Positions 16,340-25,226 of a DNA stretch of 64,000 bases are shown one piece after another. Both the position numbers and the translations under genes were made by a program. The stretch is from Marimonas arenosa (GTDB lineage Bacteria; Pseudomonadota; Alphaproteobacteria; Rhodobacterales; Rhodobacteraceae), in NCBI RefSeq assembly GCF_030848945.1, contig NZ_JANHAX010000002.1, positions 248,001 through 312,000 of the forward strand, in the 5' to 3' direction. How positions within the stretch are numbered: the first letter of the stretch is position 1; each line of letters opens with the position of its first letter. The notes below the pieces were generated by a model. The model saw nothing but the letters and a program-made list of their open reading frames with translations. It was not told the origin of the DNA and ran no database searches.

Positions 16340-16945
16340 ATGCGGTTCCGTGCAGCGGTGGTATTCGCGTATGCGATGGACTGGCCCCTGAATATCGGCC
16401 TCACGATCACCTGGACGGCCCTGCAAGCGGTTGGCGAACACAACGAGGGTCATTGCCTCGGGCGGGGTGAGTGGGATCGAGAGAAATACACCCGGGATGA
16501 GCTGGCGCGACTATGTCGCTCTGAAGGCTTGCCCTTTGTCGCCCTCTGGGGACGGGACGTAGGCGCGGACATGGGCTCCCATGTTCACCTGTCCATTTTC
16601 TGGCCTTCACGAAAGCTAGCCCAGCTCGTCGCCGTGATCGAGCGCATCAGCGGCAGCTCGGCGGACTTCGTTTTGAAGCCTTACACGGCAGATGTTGTCG
16701 CCCGTTCGGTCTGCGGCGGGTGGCAGATCAACATGAATACTCGTGACAAAGAGGGCGCTCTTGCATGGGCGGAATACATCGCAGCCCAGCATGCCAAGCA
16801 CCCGGCCCCGCCAAAAATCAAGGGCAAGGCGTTTGGCATATCCCAAGCGATAGGGAAAGCGGCCCAGAAGCGTGAAAGGCCCGCGTTAGAGGCCAGAGCG
16901 GCAAAATATGGCTTCACCCGCACAGAGACGGCGGAATGCCCCTGA
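16340..16945 (+). CDS. HUH-endonuclease-like (replication/mobilisation) protein, tentative
   Basis: A 201-residue protein from the ATG at 16340, which is preceded by AGAGGGAAAGG. The frame stays open to a GTG at 16076 but that part looks non-coding. Three elements recall HUH nickases in order: a strand LNIGLTITWTAL (about residues 16-27), GSHVHLSIFWP with His-Val-His (about 76-86), and a helix with AWAEYIAAQHAKH holding a candidate nucleophile tyrosine (about 142-154). If correct it nicks single-stranded DNA to start rolling-circle replication or transfer of the island. This is motif reading only; no close family is recognised. Confidence 0.5.
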   Translation: MRFRAAVVFAYAMDWPLNIGLTITWTALQAVGEHNEGHCLGRGEWDREKYTRDELARLCRSEGLPFVALWGRDVGADMGSHVHLSIFWPSRKLAQLVAVIERISGSSADFVLKPYTADVVARSVCGGWQINMNTRDKEGALAWAEYIAAQHAKHPAPPKIKGKAFGISQAIGKAAQKRERPALEARAAKYGFTRTETAECP

Positions 16946-16987
16946 GAGGCCCGCATATCGCCTCCGATTAGCAATGAAAGGTTCGGT

Positions 16988-17524
16988 ATGGGAAAGATCG
17001 AAAAGGCCAAGACGGACGATCTCGGGGTGAAGGTCAGCGGATCAGCGCGGGCAGGGCACAAGGTCGAACTGGCCCAGAAAAGTGCTCTGTGTAAGATATT
17101 CGGCACCTCAGACGAGATGCAGGCGAACGCCCTTCTAAGCCATTGCCTGAAACCTTTGAAAGCGGACGAGGCCAGCGACGAGCACCCGGCCAATGACGAG
17201 CGGACATTCATGCTGTCTGTGGTCCGTGATCTGGCCCCACGCGATCCTGTCGAACGCATGCTTGCGGTGCAGATGGCGGCAACGCACGTCGCTACGATCC
17301 GTTCGGCACGCTGGCTGGCGAACACTGAGAACATTCCCCAGGTCCAAGCTCATTATACGGGGTTCAACAAACTCGCCCGGACATTCGCGGCCCAGGTCGA
17401 GGCCCTGAGAAAACATCGGACGGGCGGGGAACAACGGGTTACGGTGCAGCACGTCAACGTCTCGGATGGCGGGCAAGCTATCGTGGGCGATGTCAAAGCC
17501 GGGGGGAGGGGTGGTATTGAATGA
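16988..17524 (+). CDS. Island-associated conserved hypothetical
   Basis: A 178-residue, mostly helical protein. The part from DPVERMLAVQMAATHVATIRSARWLA to LARTFAAQVEALRKHRTGGEQRVTVQHV resembles a protein that I know to recur in alphaproteobacterial prophages and islands, generally next to an HGG-motif protein, as here. Function unknown. The C-terminus is glycine-rich (QAIVGDVKAGGRGG). Confidence 0.7.
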   Translation: MGKIEKAKTDDLGVKVSGSARAGHKVELAQKSALCKIFGTSDEMQANALLSHCLKPLKADEASDEHPANDERTFMLSVVRDLAPRDPVERMLAVQMAATHVATIRSARWLANTENIPQVQAHYTGFNKLARTFAAQVEALRKHRTGGEQRVTVQHVNVSDGGQAIVGDVKAGGRGGIE

Positions 17525-17554
17525 TGGCGACAACCCCATGAACAGTCGAACAAG

Positions 17555-17695
17555 TCACCGCCTAATGAAGTCGTATTCCTCGAAAGTTGGTATACTACCA
17601 TCCGCCGCTGCGACGAAAAAAATGAGTGGTCCAACGATGAAAACCAAAACAAGAAGAGCTAGCTTGAGTTTGTCCACTATTTCCGCACGCCGCAT
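17555..17695 (-). CDS. 46-residue single-pass membrane protein
   Basis: A short frame on the minus strand: charged start MRRAEIVDKLK, one hydrophobic helix LALLVLVFIVGPLIFFVAAA, and a polar end finishing EEYDFIRR. A GGAGAC Shine-Dalgarno sequence lies 5-6 bases before the ATG. It lies opposite in direction to its neighbours. It could be a small membrane effector or antitoxin-like peptide of the island, but function is unknown. Confidence 0.5.
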   Translation of the reverse strand: MRRAEIVDKLKLALLVLVFIVGPLIFFVAAADGSIPTFEEYDFIRR

Positions 17696-17723
17696 TTTGT
17701 GTCTCCTATTGTTGGGGCCCTAA

Positions 17724-17984
17724 ATGCCGAGTCCAAGCAAAATGCAAGCCGCACACGAGTCCCTCAGGTGCTCGGCAACGTCCAAGCGAACTGGCGAGCG
17801 ATGCAAAGGTCCTGCCGTCAAGGGGTGGTGCGTCTGTCGCTTTCATGGCGCTGGGGGCGGTCATGCACCCGGCAAGGATCACCCGTCCTGGCGGCATGGC
17901 ATGCGGTCGCGTGAATGGATCGAGGCAAGGCGTGAAATTAATGAGATAGTGCGAGAGACGCGCAAGATCGAACGCATGCTTTAG
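17724..17984 (+). CDS. HGG-motif small cysteine protein
   Basis: An 86-residue protein with four cysteines in a zinc-binding-like pattern (LRCSATSKRTGERCKGPAVKGWCVCRFHGAGGGH) and a following basic helix (WIEARREINEIVRETRKIERM). It matches a family that recurs in alphaproteobacterial islands and prophages, often written as 'HGGxxG motif protein'. The function is not established. It lies downstream of the usual partner gene. Confidence 0.75.
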   Translation: MPSPSKMQAAHESLRCSATSKRTGERCKGPAVKGWCVCRFHGAGGGHAPGKDHPSWRHGMRSREWIEARREINEIVRETRKIERML

Positions 17985-18029
17985 CATTGTCGCCAGCCTT
18001 GTCTTGGTGCCTATTTCCAGGCTCTAATC

Positions 18030-18995
18030 TCAGGAAAGCACTAGACCTGGTTTGAGGCCGAGGCGGTCACGAAACTCCTGTGGAATGTCGCTCCAATACT
18101 CGACCAGCAGGTCTACCAGCTGTCTTCCGTTCACAAGCCCTATTCGTGGAAAATTGTGTTCGAAAGCTACATCAAGGGCCTTTGTCTGAAAGTCTGCGGT
18201 GGTAATGAAAGCGCCTTGGCCGTTTGCTGGGATGCTTGAGCGCAAGGCTTTTACGGTGCTTGCAGGGATGCGGGCGCCGCGTTTGTAGCGTTTTGCTTGA
18301 ACGAATAGCTTTATCTTTGCCAAATTGGCGACATTCAATTCGCCGGTTACATCAACGCCGCCGTCGCCTATCTTACCAGTCACTTCGGAACCCTCGAAAC
18401 CGAGTGCGGTGAGCAAATGCCCAATCAGGATTTCGAACTCCTTGTCATCCAGAGCCAGAACACGCTCCAGCACGCTTTCGTAGGGATCATACTCGGAAAG
18501 AGTTCTTTTCACCAATTCGCCGCGACCTGCGAGCTCAAGAACTTCATCTACTTGAGAGACGGAAAAGACCGTTAGCGATGAACGCATTGTATTTCCAAGC
18601 GGCACCGAAAGGCTGGATCGCCTGATTGGTTGTTGCGCCCACTTAACGACGCGACGATGGGGGTAGGGGCAGGTCGGATCATTCGATTCAAAGACGTAAG
18701 GCTCATCCAAGACGATACCGTGTTGAAGTATTTCAGTATCGCGGGACGGGGTTATCACCGTGTCCCCGGGTGAAATGTCGAACAAGAAGCGCGCAATCTG
18801 TCCGACCTGCTGTCCGACTACCACATTGCTTTTGTCTTCCGGGTAGTAGTCTCGGTAAAGCGGATATAGGTTTTCACGCCCGGTTACCGAACTCAGGTCG
18901 ATCTTATCCAACCAGCCGATTGCAACGTAACCGCCTTTAAGAAATGCGTCTGTGAATTGACCGAACTCAGCTCTTACGCACCAGACGTTTGTCAT
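18030..18995 (-). CDS. Mrr-type restriction endonuclease
   Basis: A 321-residue protein with a C-terminal Mrr_cat nuclease domain (about residues 175-300). It holds FEILIGHLLTALGF, then DGGVDV with Asp215 and QAKRYKRG with Gln233 and Lys235, the PD-(D/E)xK variant used by Mrr. The N-terminal 150 residues (MTNVWCVRAEFGQF...GDTVITPSRD) form a separate domain resembling a PUA/EVE-like base reader, which I infer only from its strand pattern. It overlaps the upstream methyltransferase by ATGA, so the two are coupled and probably act together against foreign DNA. Confidence 0.85.
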   Translation of the reverse strand: MTNVWCVRAEFGQFTDAFLKGGYVAIGWLDKIDLSSVTGRENLYPLYRDYYPEDKSNVVVGQQVGQIARFLFDISPGDTVITPSRDTEILQHGIVLDEPYVFESNDPTCPYPHRRVVKWAQQPIRRSSLSVPLGNTMRSSLTVFSVSQVDEVLELAGRGELVKRTLSEYDPYESVLERVLALDDKEFEILIGHLLTALGFEGSEVTGKIGDGGVDVTGELNVANLAKIKLFVQAKRYKRGARIPASTVKALRSSIPANGQGAFITTADFQTKALDVAFEHNFPRIGLVNGRQLVDLLVEYWSDIPQEFRDRLGLKPGLVLS

Positions 18996-21900
18996 GCCGC
19001 ATACCTTTTCGCGTCGATCTTCTCAGCTTGTCCCAAGGCTGCCAGGCTTTCCAACAGCGGCTGCACGGCGGTCGTCCGCGCCCGCATGAAGCGGCGAGCG
19101 ATTTGTTCGGGGGTGGCTTCGCCCATCTCGGAGAGCGCTTCGCGGACGGCGGCGATCTGGTCGGGGAGGGTTTTGGGCCAGGGGGCTTTCTCGACCTTGG
19201 CGGCGGGGCCGACGTCGAGTTCGGTTTGCCGGCCCTTGGCGGTCTGGCGGCCTTCGGGGTTCTGGTAGTCGGGGCGGAGCCAGCGAATGTGGCCGCGCGC
19301 CTCTTCCTCGGCGCGGGTCCTGTTGAGGGCAACGAGGCGGAAGAGGATGTCTTCGTCGCTCAAGTCCACAGGCCAGCCATAGGCCTCGGCGACGGCGGCG
19401 TCGATCCGGTCGTGCAGGTTCTTGAGGATGCCGATCAGGCCATGGTCGTAAATCTCGCGGTCTTTACCCTCGATAGTCTCTCCGGCGCGGAGCTTTTCCA
19501 GCACGTTGTACATTTGGGTCAGCGTCAGTTTGGGATGGGCGGCCTGCTGGCGTTTGCGGTGGGCGTCCAACTCCTCCCCTAGTGCGCGGAGACGGGTCCT
19601 CTGATCCTTGTTGGGTTCAGGGAAGGGGAAGGGGTCCAAGCAGCGTGACTTGTTGTACCTGGGATCGTTTCCGACACCTAGGCGCCCGCCTGCGGCCAAT
19701 GACCAAACCACATGGATTCTGCTAGAAAGAACACCGAGCATAGCGGCATCGTCGAGGGCAATTGCGATCAACATGTGGTCCGGGAGCGTTTCGTTCGGCA
19801 GGAACTGAAACATGCGATGCTTCGAGGTTTCCACTGTGACGATGTATCGATCAATCGAACTGAGTGCAGGCCGAATGCGCTTGCGCGGTTCGCCGAATAT
19901 CCACCAGTTATCCTTGAGCTTCGGGCGCCTGTTTGCATCTCGTTGCGGTTTCACTTCATTCAGCAGGTGCTGGTAAACCAATGGATAGGTTCTTGAAATT
20001 TCCTCTTCCGAGAACCCAAGCATGTCGATCAACCATAGATCACGGCTCGTTTGGTTTATGTCCCGCCCATTTCGATATGGCCGGATTTGTTTATCAAGTC
20101 CTTCCGCCGCTCCAAGGCCTAATTGCTTCGCTGTTTCGAGGGATACGATGAAACCCGAACCAGCCAGCATCATTCCATTTGATGAAAGGCCAGAATTAGA
20201 CATCAGAGGCTTGCAGCCTGAGACATCGGCGCCAACCTGCAAGTTCGCGAAAACCTTACCGATTTGGTGGTTGAATGTGACCGGTCGCCCTTCCGCTTCG
20301 CTGGTTTCGTGTTTTCCCTCTGTTGCGATAGTCAGCAGCTGTCCGACGCGATTGCCATTCGCGCCCACTGTCATGGCTATCCGCACGGCTGCGCCATAGA
20401 GTGTATCGACCCAAGGGTGATCAGGAATGGCGAACAGGAGCGACAGGGGTTTTTTCGGGTCGTTCAGGTGGCGCTCTAGCACCCGGCGATTGAAGGTCTG
20501 GCGAAGCGAGTTGGTGGTGATCAGACCAAAGCGACGTGTGCCCTTGCCCTTCTTAGCTTCATATGAGCGCGCGGCCAACGCGGCCTTTTCCCACCAATAC
20601 ATGACGAAATCAGTGCTCTCGCCCAAGTTAGGATATGTTTCCCGCAATGCTTCTACATAGCCGTCTCCCAACGCCTCTCGCATACGTTTGTCGCCAATGA
20701 AAGGCGGGTTGCCGACGATGAAATCGGCGCGAGGCCATTGAGTGGCTTTGGGTCGGACGTAATCATAGACCTGCACCCGTGCGGCTGGGTCGGGCACTTC
20801 CTCGCCCGTCACAGGATGGCGCATGGTGGTTACGCCGTCCCAACGGGTGACGGGATTGCTATTGGCATCCATGCGCGGGGTTCGGTCGGACCATTCCAGC
20901 ACGGCGTCGCCCTGGGCGATGTTCTTAAAGTCGCGCAGCACCGGTTCGGAGGGCGCCGCCGTGCCGTGGGTGCGGAAGTGCCATTGCAGGTAGCCGATCC
21001 ACAGCACCAGCTCGGCCACGTTGGCGGCCCAGGGGTTGAGCTCGATGCCGAGAAACTGGTGCGGGTCGACGGTGATCAGCGGGCGGGTGTCGCCCAGTTC
21101 CTCCATCAGTGCGGTGACCTCGCCCTCCAACCGCTTCATCATTTCCAGCGCGACATAGAGGAAGTTGCCCGACCCGCAGGCGGGGTCGAGCACGGTGGTC
21201 TCGCAGAGCTGGTGGTGGAAGTCGCGGACCAGCTTGAGTGCCTCGTCGGGTTTGCCGTCCTCGGTCAGGCGCTGGACGGCGGTCTGAACGTCGCGCCAAT
21301 CGTCGCGCAGGGGTTCGATGATGGTGGGCGTGACCAGCCGCTGGACATAGGTGCGGGGCGTGTAATGCGCTCCGAGCTTGTGGCGCTGGCGCTTGTCGAG
21401 GGCGCGTTCCAGCAGGGTGCCGAAGATCGCCGGTTCGACCTGTTTCCAGTCGGCCTCGGCCGCCTCGATCAGCAGACCCAGTTGCAGGTTGTTGAGCGGC
21501 AGGGCGGAGGAGTTTCGGAATAGGCCACCATTGAATTTCCTGACCTTCGTCAAGAAGGCATGGGCGAAATCGCCCTTGTCCATTGCCTCCCACAATCCCG
21601 CCAGCGTAGGTTCCGCGTCTTGCGGGTGGCCCCGGAGTTTGTGCAACAGGTCGGTGAAGCTGTTCTTCGGGATAAGGTCTACGTCTTCCGCGAACATCGA
21701 GAACAGGCAGCGCATGAGGAAGCGGGCAACGGTTTCGCTGTCGTGCCCTTGGCCTTCGAAGCTTTTCCCCAACTCGGCAAGGTGGGCGGCAATGTCGCGC
21801 GTGACCTCGGCGGACTTGAGCGAGGGGTCGAGGCTGTAAGGATCGTTCCAGATGGTGCGCAGCAGATCGCGGGTTTCTTCGCTTCGTATTTGGTCAAGGG

Positions 21901-22441
21901 GGATGCGGTATCGGTTGCCATCGGGGAACTGGTTATAACCCTGCCCTTGGCGCGAAAAGTCGGCGTATAGCTCTATGACGTGCCCGACATCCATGATCAT
22001 CAGAAACGGGGGCCAGCCGTCTTCTTTGGATACAGCGCGGGCATAACTGTCTGCCTGGTTCCGAGCTTTCAGCATCGTGTCATCGAAACCGGACGTTCCC
22101 CGCTTCCCGTGGCCGGGCTGAATCGGTGCCTCTTTTTCGGTTAGCAGCGAAAGCTGGTCTTTGTTTTCCTTGTTCGCCTTGTGGCTACCCTGCTTGGCTT
22201 CGAGAACGAAACAGCCCTTCCGATAGAGATCGACTCGCCCTCGCCTTTCGCGGCCAGTGTGCGTGAAGGTCACGGGCCTTTCGAAGCGATAGTCATTGTT
22301 TTGACCATCGGCGTCGGCAACCTTGATCGGTTCCAATCCGAGAAGCTGCACCAGTTCCCCAGCGAAGCTCTGGAAATTTGCCATTTCATTGCCGCCGGAT
22401 TTCTTCCAGCGCTCAATGAACTCTTCGATTTCGTGATTCAC
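18992..22441 (-). CDS. Type IIG-like restriction/modification fusion
   Basis: An 1149-residue protein. The N-terminus (FIERWKKSGGNEMANFQSF) leads into a nuclease-like domain with Asp71 and Glu81-Ala-Lys83 in RVDLYRKGCFVLEAKQG. A helical part follows, then an adenine methyltransferase core with HYTPRTYVQRL (about 360), motif I LDPACGSGNFL (about 417) and motif IV GNPPFIG (about 575). Next come a target-recognition region (about 700-950) and a C-terminal segment resembling a winged helix (PEQIARRFMRARTTAVQPLL). Methylation and cutting may reside in one chain as in MmeI-type enzymes. The start is GTG; a downstream ATG at 22384 is possible. Coupled with the Mrr-like gene. Confidence 0.88.
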   Translation of the reverse strand: MNHEIEEFIERWKKSGGNEMANFQSFAGELVQLLGLEPIKVADADGQNNDYRFERPVTFTHTGRERRGRVDLYRKGCFVLEAKQGSHKANKENKDQLSLLTEKEAPIQPGHGKRGTSGFDDTMLKARNQADSYARAVSKEDGWPPFLMIMDVGHVIELYADFSRQGQGYNQFPDGNRYRIPLDQIRSEETRDLLRTIWNDPYSLDPSLKSAEVTRDIAAHLAELGKSFEGQGHDSETVARFLMRCLFSMFAEDVDLIPKNSFTDLLHKLRGHPQDAEPTLAGLWEAMDKGDFAHAFLTKVRKFNGGLFRNSSALPLNNLQLGLLIEAAEADWKQVEPAIFGTLLERALDKRQRHKLGAHYTPRTYVQRLVTPTIIEPLRDDWRDVQTAVQRLTEDGKPDEALKLVRDFHHQLCETTVLDPACGSGNFLYVALEMMKRLEGEVTALMEELGDTRPLITVDPHQFLGIELNPWAANVAELVLWIGYLQWHFRTHGTAAPSEPVLRDFKNIAQGDAVLEWSDRTPRMDANSNPVTRWDGVTTMRHPVTGEEVPDPAARVQVYDYVRPKATQWPRADFIVGNPPFIGDKRMREALGDGYVEALRETYPNLGESTDFVMYWWEKAALAARSYEAKKGKGTRRFGLITTNSLRQTFNRRVLERHLNDPKKPLSLLFAIPDHPWVDTLYGAAVRIAMTVGANGNRVGQLLTIATEGKHETSEAEGRPVTFNHQIGKVFANLQVGADVSGCKPLMSNSGLSSNGMMLAGSGFIVSLETAKQLGLGAAEGLDKQIRPYRNGRDINQTSRDLWLIDMLGFSEEEISRTYPLVYQHLLNEVKPQRDANRRPKLKDNWWIFGEPRKRIRPALSSIDRYIVTVETSKHRMFQFLPNETLPDHMLIAIALDDAAMLGVLSSRIHVVWSLAAGGRLGVGNDPRYNKSRCLDPFPFPEPNKDQRTRLRALGEELDAHRKRQQAAHPKLTLTQMYNVLEKLRAGETIEGKDREIYDHGLIGILKNLHDRIDAAVAEAYGWPVDLSDEDILFRLVALNRTRAEEEARGHIRWLRPDYQNPEGRQTAKGRQTELDVGPAAKVEKAPWPKTLPDQIAAVREALSEMGEATPEQIARRFMRARTTAVQPLLESLAALGQAEKIDAKRYAA

Positions 22442-22525
22442 ACTTTCACCAGCGGCTCAATCTTTGCGTGAATTTTGCCGGTATTGGGCTTGCGAACAAC
22501 CTAAATCATTGCTGGCGCAAGCCGA

Positions 22526-22548
22526 GTGTTGGGGGAAATGTGGGGAAG
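22526..22548. repeat. Possible integrase arm-type repeat (right)
   Basis: Begins GTGTTGGG and ends GGGGAAG; 19 of 23 bases agree with the motif at 13746-13768 at the other island end, in the same orientation. It lies 51 bases inside the right att repeat. Confidence 0.45.
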
Positions 22549-22601
22549 CATCGGGCCAAAATGAAAAACCTTAGCGGTTTCAGTATTTTAAAGGGGAGAT
22601 T

Positions 22602-22677
<76 letters not shown>

Positions 22678-22766
22678 ATCTGCCGCGGGCATGCGCCCAC
22701 TGGCGGCTAATTAGGCAAAGGGCGCGGCGGGATCAAGCCCAAAATGCCGCGCCTTCGGCTTTTCGT

Positions 22767-23087
22767 TTAGTCCTCGTCGTCCGAAGCGACATCGGCGATT
22801 TCGTCAAGCGAGACATTGTCGTCATCGTCATCATCGAGCACATCATCGTCGATATCGACATCGACATCCTCGTCTTCGAGACTATCCAGTTCCAGTTCTT
22901 CTTCGGGTTCTTTCGCTTTTTTGCTGGCTGCGTCTTCGGCATCGGCGGCGATCATCGACCGCTTGCCGGTGTCGAACGCGAGTACTTCGCCAGTGTAGGG
23001 GCTGACGATCGGATCGCGGTTGAGGTCGTAGAAACGCTTGCCGGTGGTCGGGCAGACACGTTTGACGCCCCATTCTTCCTTGGGCAT
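22767..23087 (-). CDS. FYDLN acid domain protein (TIGR02300 family)
   Basis: A 106-residue protein with a conserved N-terminal part MPKEEWGVKRVCPTTGKRFYDLNRDPIVSPYTGE and a long run of Asp/Glu at the C-terminus. This is the pattern of the alphaproteobacterial TIGR02300 family. Its role is unknown. The ATG at 23087 follows AAGGGA; the upstream in-frame codons are not conserved-looking. Confidence 0.92.
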   Translation of the reverse strand: MPKEEWGVKRVCPTTGKRFYDLNRDPIVSPYTGEVLAFDTGKRSMIAADAEDAASKKAKEPEEELELDSLEDEDVDVDIDDDVLDDDDDDNVSLDEIADVASDDED

Positions 23088-23199
23088 GGGATTCCCTTTC
23101 GAGATTCTCTTGTCTTGTCGACGATCCGCGCCAACTGCCATAACATGACCGAGGTGTCAAAGGCTTTCCTGACCGGAAAGCGAGGCAGGGGGCACGTGC

Positions 23200-23886
23200 A
23201 TGAACCGACATGTATTGCCAGGCGAACCGCCGGTGGAAATCACGCTGCGCCGCTCGGCGCGGGCGCGGCGGATTTCGTTGCGTGTTTCGGGAGTTGACGG
23301 ACGCGTGACGCTGACCCTTCCGAAGGGCGCGAGCGAACGCGAGGCACTTGAATTTGCCGGTGAGAAAGCCTCCTGGCTGCGTGGCCATCTCGAGCGGCGC
23401 CCCGACGAGGTAAGGGTCGCGCACGGGGCTGAGTTGCCATTTCGCGGACAGACTCTGAGCGTGGTGTCCGGCCCGGGCCGCGCGGTGCGGCTGGGTTCGC
23501 GCGAAATCGCTGTGCCCGGGGCACCCGACCGGGTCGGCGCGCGTGTTCTGGGATTCCTGAAAGAGGCAGCGCGGGCGCGGCTGGCCGAAGCGTCCGACCG
23601 TCACGCTGCGGCGCTGGGACGCAGCTATGCCAGGCTCACACTCCGCGACACGCGGTCGCGATGGGGGTCTTGCTCGGCACATGGCGGGCTGATGTATTCC
23701 TGGCGGCTAATCATGGCGCCGGATTCGGTGCTCGACTACGTTGCGGCGCACGAAGTGGCGCATCTGGAAGAGATGAACCATTCGGCGCAATTCTGGGCGG
23801 TGGTCGATCGGCTCTATGGCGATCACGGGGAACCGCGCCGGTGGCTGCGCGAGAATGGCGCGGCATTGCACCGTTATCGGTTCTGA
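23200..23886 (+). CDS. YgjP/SprT-like zinc metallopeptidase
   Basis: A 228-residue protein with the gluzincin motif HEVAHLEEMNHS (about residues 185-196), and RSRWGSCSAHGGLMYSWRLIMAP just before it, both hallmarks of the YgjP (DUF45, M48-like) family. The N-terminal RRSARARRISLRVS and the GVDGRVTLTLPKGAS strand are also typical. Substrates in the cell are not known for this family. Confidence 0.9.
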   Translation: MNRHVLPGEPPVEITLRRSARARRISLRVSGVDGRVTLTLPKGASEREALEFAGEKASWLRGHLERRPDEVRVAHGAELPFRGQTLSVVSGPGRAVRLGSREIAVPGAPDRVGARVLGFLKEAARARLAEASDRHAAALGRSYARLTLRDTRSRWGSCSAHGGLMYSWRLIMAPDSVLDYVAAHEVAHLEEMNHSAQFWAVVDRLYGDHGEPRRWLRENGAALHRYRF

Positions 23887-23971
23887 CCCGCACCGGCCGA
23901 GCGGTTTGATCCGGGACAAGGCAACCGGGTGTTGACCCCGTATCATCGCCTTGGATGTAGGGAGGATGGCG

Positions 23972-25165
23972 ATGGAACATGGATTTCCTGCGGTTGCGGG
24001 CCTGGTGTCCGGGCGGGCCGGTGCGCTGGCAATGTCGGCGATCAAGGAGATGTCGATCCTGAGCGCCAAGATCCCCGACGCGGCCTCGCTGGCCTGGGGG
24101 TTACCGTCATTCCCGACCCCGGCCCCGATTCGTGCGGCGGTGGCCGCGGCGCTGGAGCAGGACCCGAAAGTCGGCATGTATGCGTTGCCCGGCGGATTGC
24201 CCGAGCTCCTGACCGCTGCCGCAGAGGAACACGCCCGCCGCACCGGGATACGGGTCGACCCCGAGCGGCGGGTGCTGATCACAGCCGGCAACATGGAGGG
24301 GTTGCAGGTGCTGTTCCAGGCTCTGATCGATCACGGAGACGAGATCATCGTCACCGACCCGGGCTTCGTGTCGCATATCAGCCAGATCGAATTCAGCGGC
24401 GGCCGGCCGGTGTTCTGGAAGATGGACGAGGCCCGGGGGTGGGACCTCGATATCGAGGCGCTGCCCGGTCTGATCACCGACAGGACCAAGGCAATCGTCC
24501 TGGTGAACCCGTCCAATCCGACCGGCGCGATTCTGTCGGAGACGACGCTTCGGGCGGCGGCGAAGATCGCACGCGATCATGGCCTTCTGATAATCATCGA
24601 CGATCCCTACAGCCCGTTCGTCTATGACGATCCCGAAGGGGTTTTCCACCTTGCCTCGGTGCCGGAGTTCGCCAGCCACGTCGCCTATCTCTTCACTTTT
24701 TCAAAGGCCTATGCGATGAGCGGTTGGCGGGCGGCCTATATGGTGCTGCCAGAGGCGCTGCGCACCGAGGCGGTGAAGATCCACGATCTCACCATGATCT
24801 GCACGCCGCGAATCAGCCAGGTTGCGGCGCATGCGGCGCTGACCACACCGGCCATGCACCTGGACGAGTTCCGCGCCATCCTGAACCGCCGTCGGACCCT
24901 GATTTGCGAGCGGCTCGACGGGGTCAGCCATGTCTTTGACTATGTCCGGCCGCAGGGCGCCTATTACGTCTTCCCGAAAATCCTGGTCGAGCATGACAGC
25001 GACCGGCAATTCGCTCTCGACCTATTGGAGAAAGCGCATGTCACGGTCACGCCCGGCAGCGCCTTCGGACCGTCGGGGTCGGGCCATGTGCGCATGGCCT
25101 TTTGTGTCGAGGACGACATGATCAATCGCGCCTTTGACCGGATTGAAACGTATTTCGGGCGCTGA
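23972..25165 (+). CDS. Fold-type I PLP aminotransferase
   Basis: A 397-residue class I/II aminotransferase. The PLP lysine is Lys245 in TFSKAYAMSGWR. Upstream VLVNPSNPTGAILS and IIIDDPYSPFVYD provide the cofactor-binding Asn/Asp/Tyr elements. The substrate cannot be told from the sequence. I chose the ATG at 23972, preceded by GGGAGG at 7 bases; the frame is open to a TTG at 23951. It is followed by a GntR-type regulator gene with a palindrome in front. Confidence 0.88.
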   Translation: MEHGFPAVAGLVSGRAGALAMSAIKEMSILSAKIPDAASLAWGLPSFPTPAPIRAAVAAALEQDPKVGMYALPGGLPELLTAAAEEHARRTGIRVDPERRVLITAGNMEGLQVLFQALIDHGDEIIVTDPGFVSHISQIEFSGGRPVFWKMDEARGWDLDIEALPGLITDRTKAIVLVNPSNPTGAILSETTLRAAAKIARDHGLLIIIDDPYSPFVYDDPEGVFHLASVPEFASHVAYLFTFSKAYAMSGWRAAYMVLPEALRTEAVKIHDLTMICTPRISQVAAHAALTTPAMHLDEFRAILNRRRTLICERLDGVSHVFDYVRPQGAYYVFPKILVEHDSDRQFALDLLEKAHVTVTPGSAFGPSGSGHVRMAFCVEDDMINRAFDRIETYFGR

Positions 25166-25208
25166 GAGATCATCGGGCTCTGCTTTGCCCGTTGACGTGC
25201 GCGGGATT

Positions 25209-25218
25209 TGTGATCACA
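25209..25218. promoter_or_regulatory. Palindrome TGTGATCACA before gntR gene
   Basis: A perfect 10-bp palindrome centred 13 bases upstream of the GntR-type start codon. FCD-family GntR regulators often bind short palindromes of this kind near their own gene, so this is a candidate autoregulatory operator that would block translation initiation or transcription. Confidence 0.45.
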
Positions 25219-25226
25219 GATGAAAC

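Noticed and set aside
17538..17723. Plus-strand frame in the island gap
   Set aside because: The opposite strand carries a better small gene with a ribosome-binding site and a membrane helix.
22816..22998. Serine-rich 60-codon frame
   Set aside because: It is the antisense of the Asp/Glu-rich tail of the FYDLN protein.
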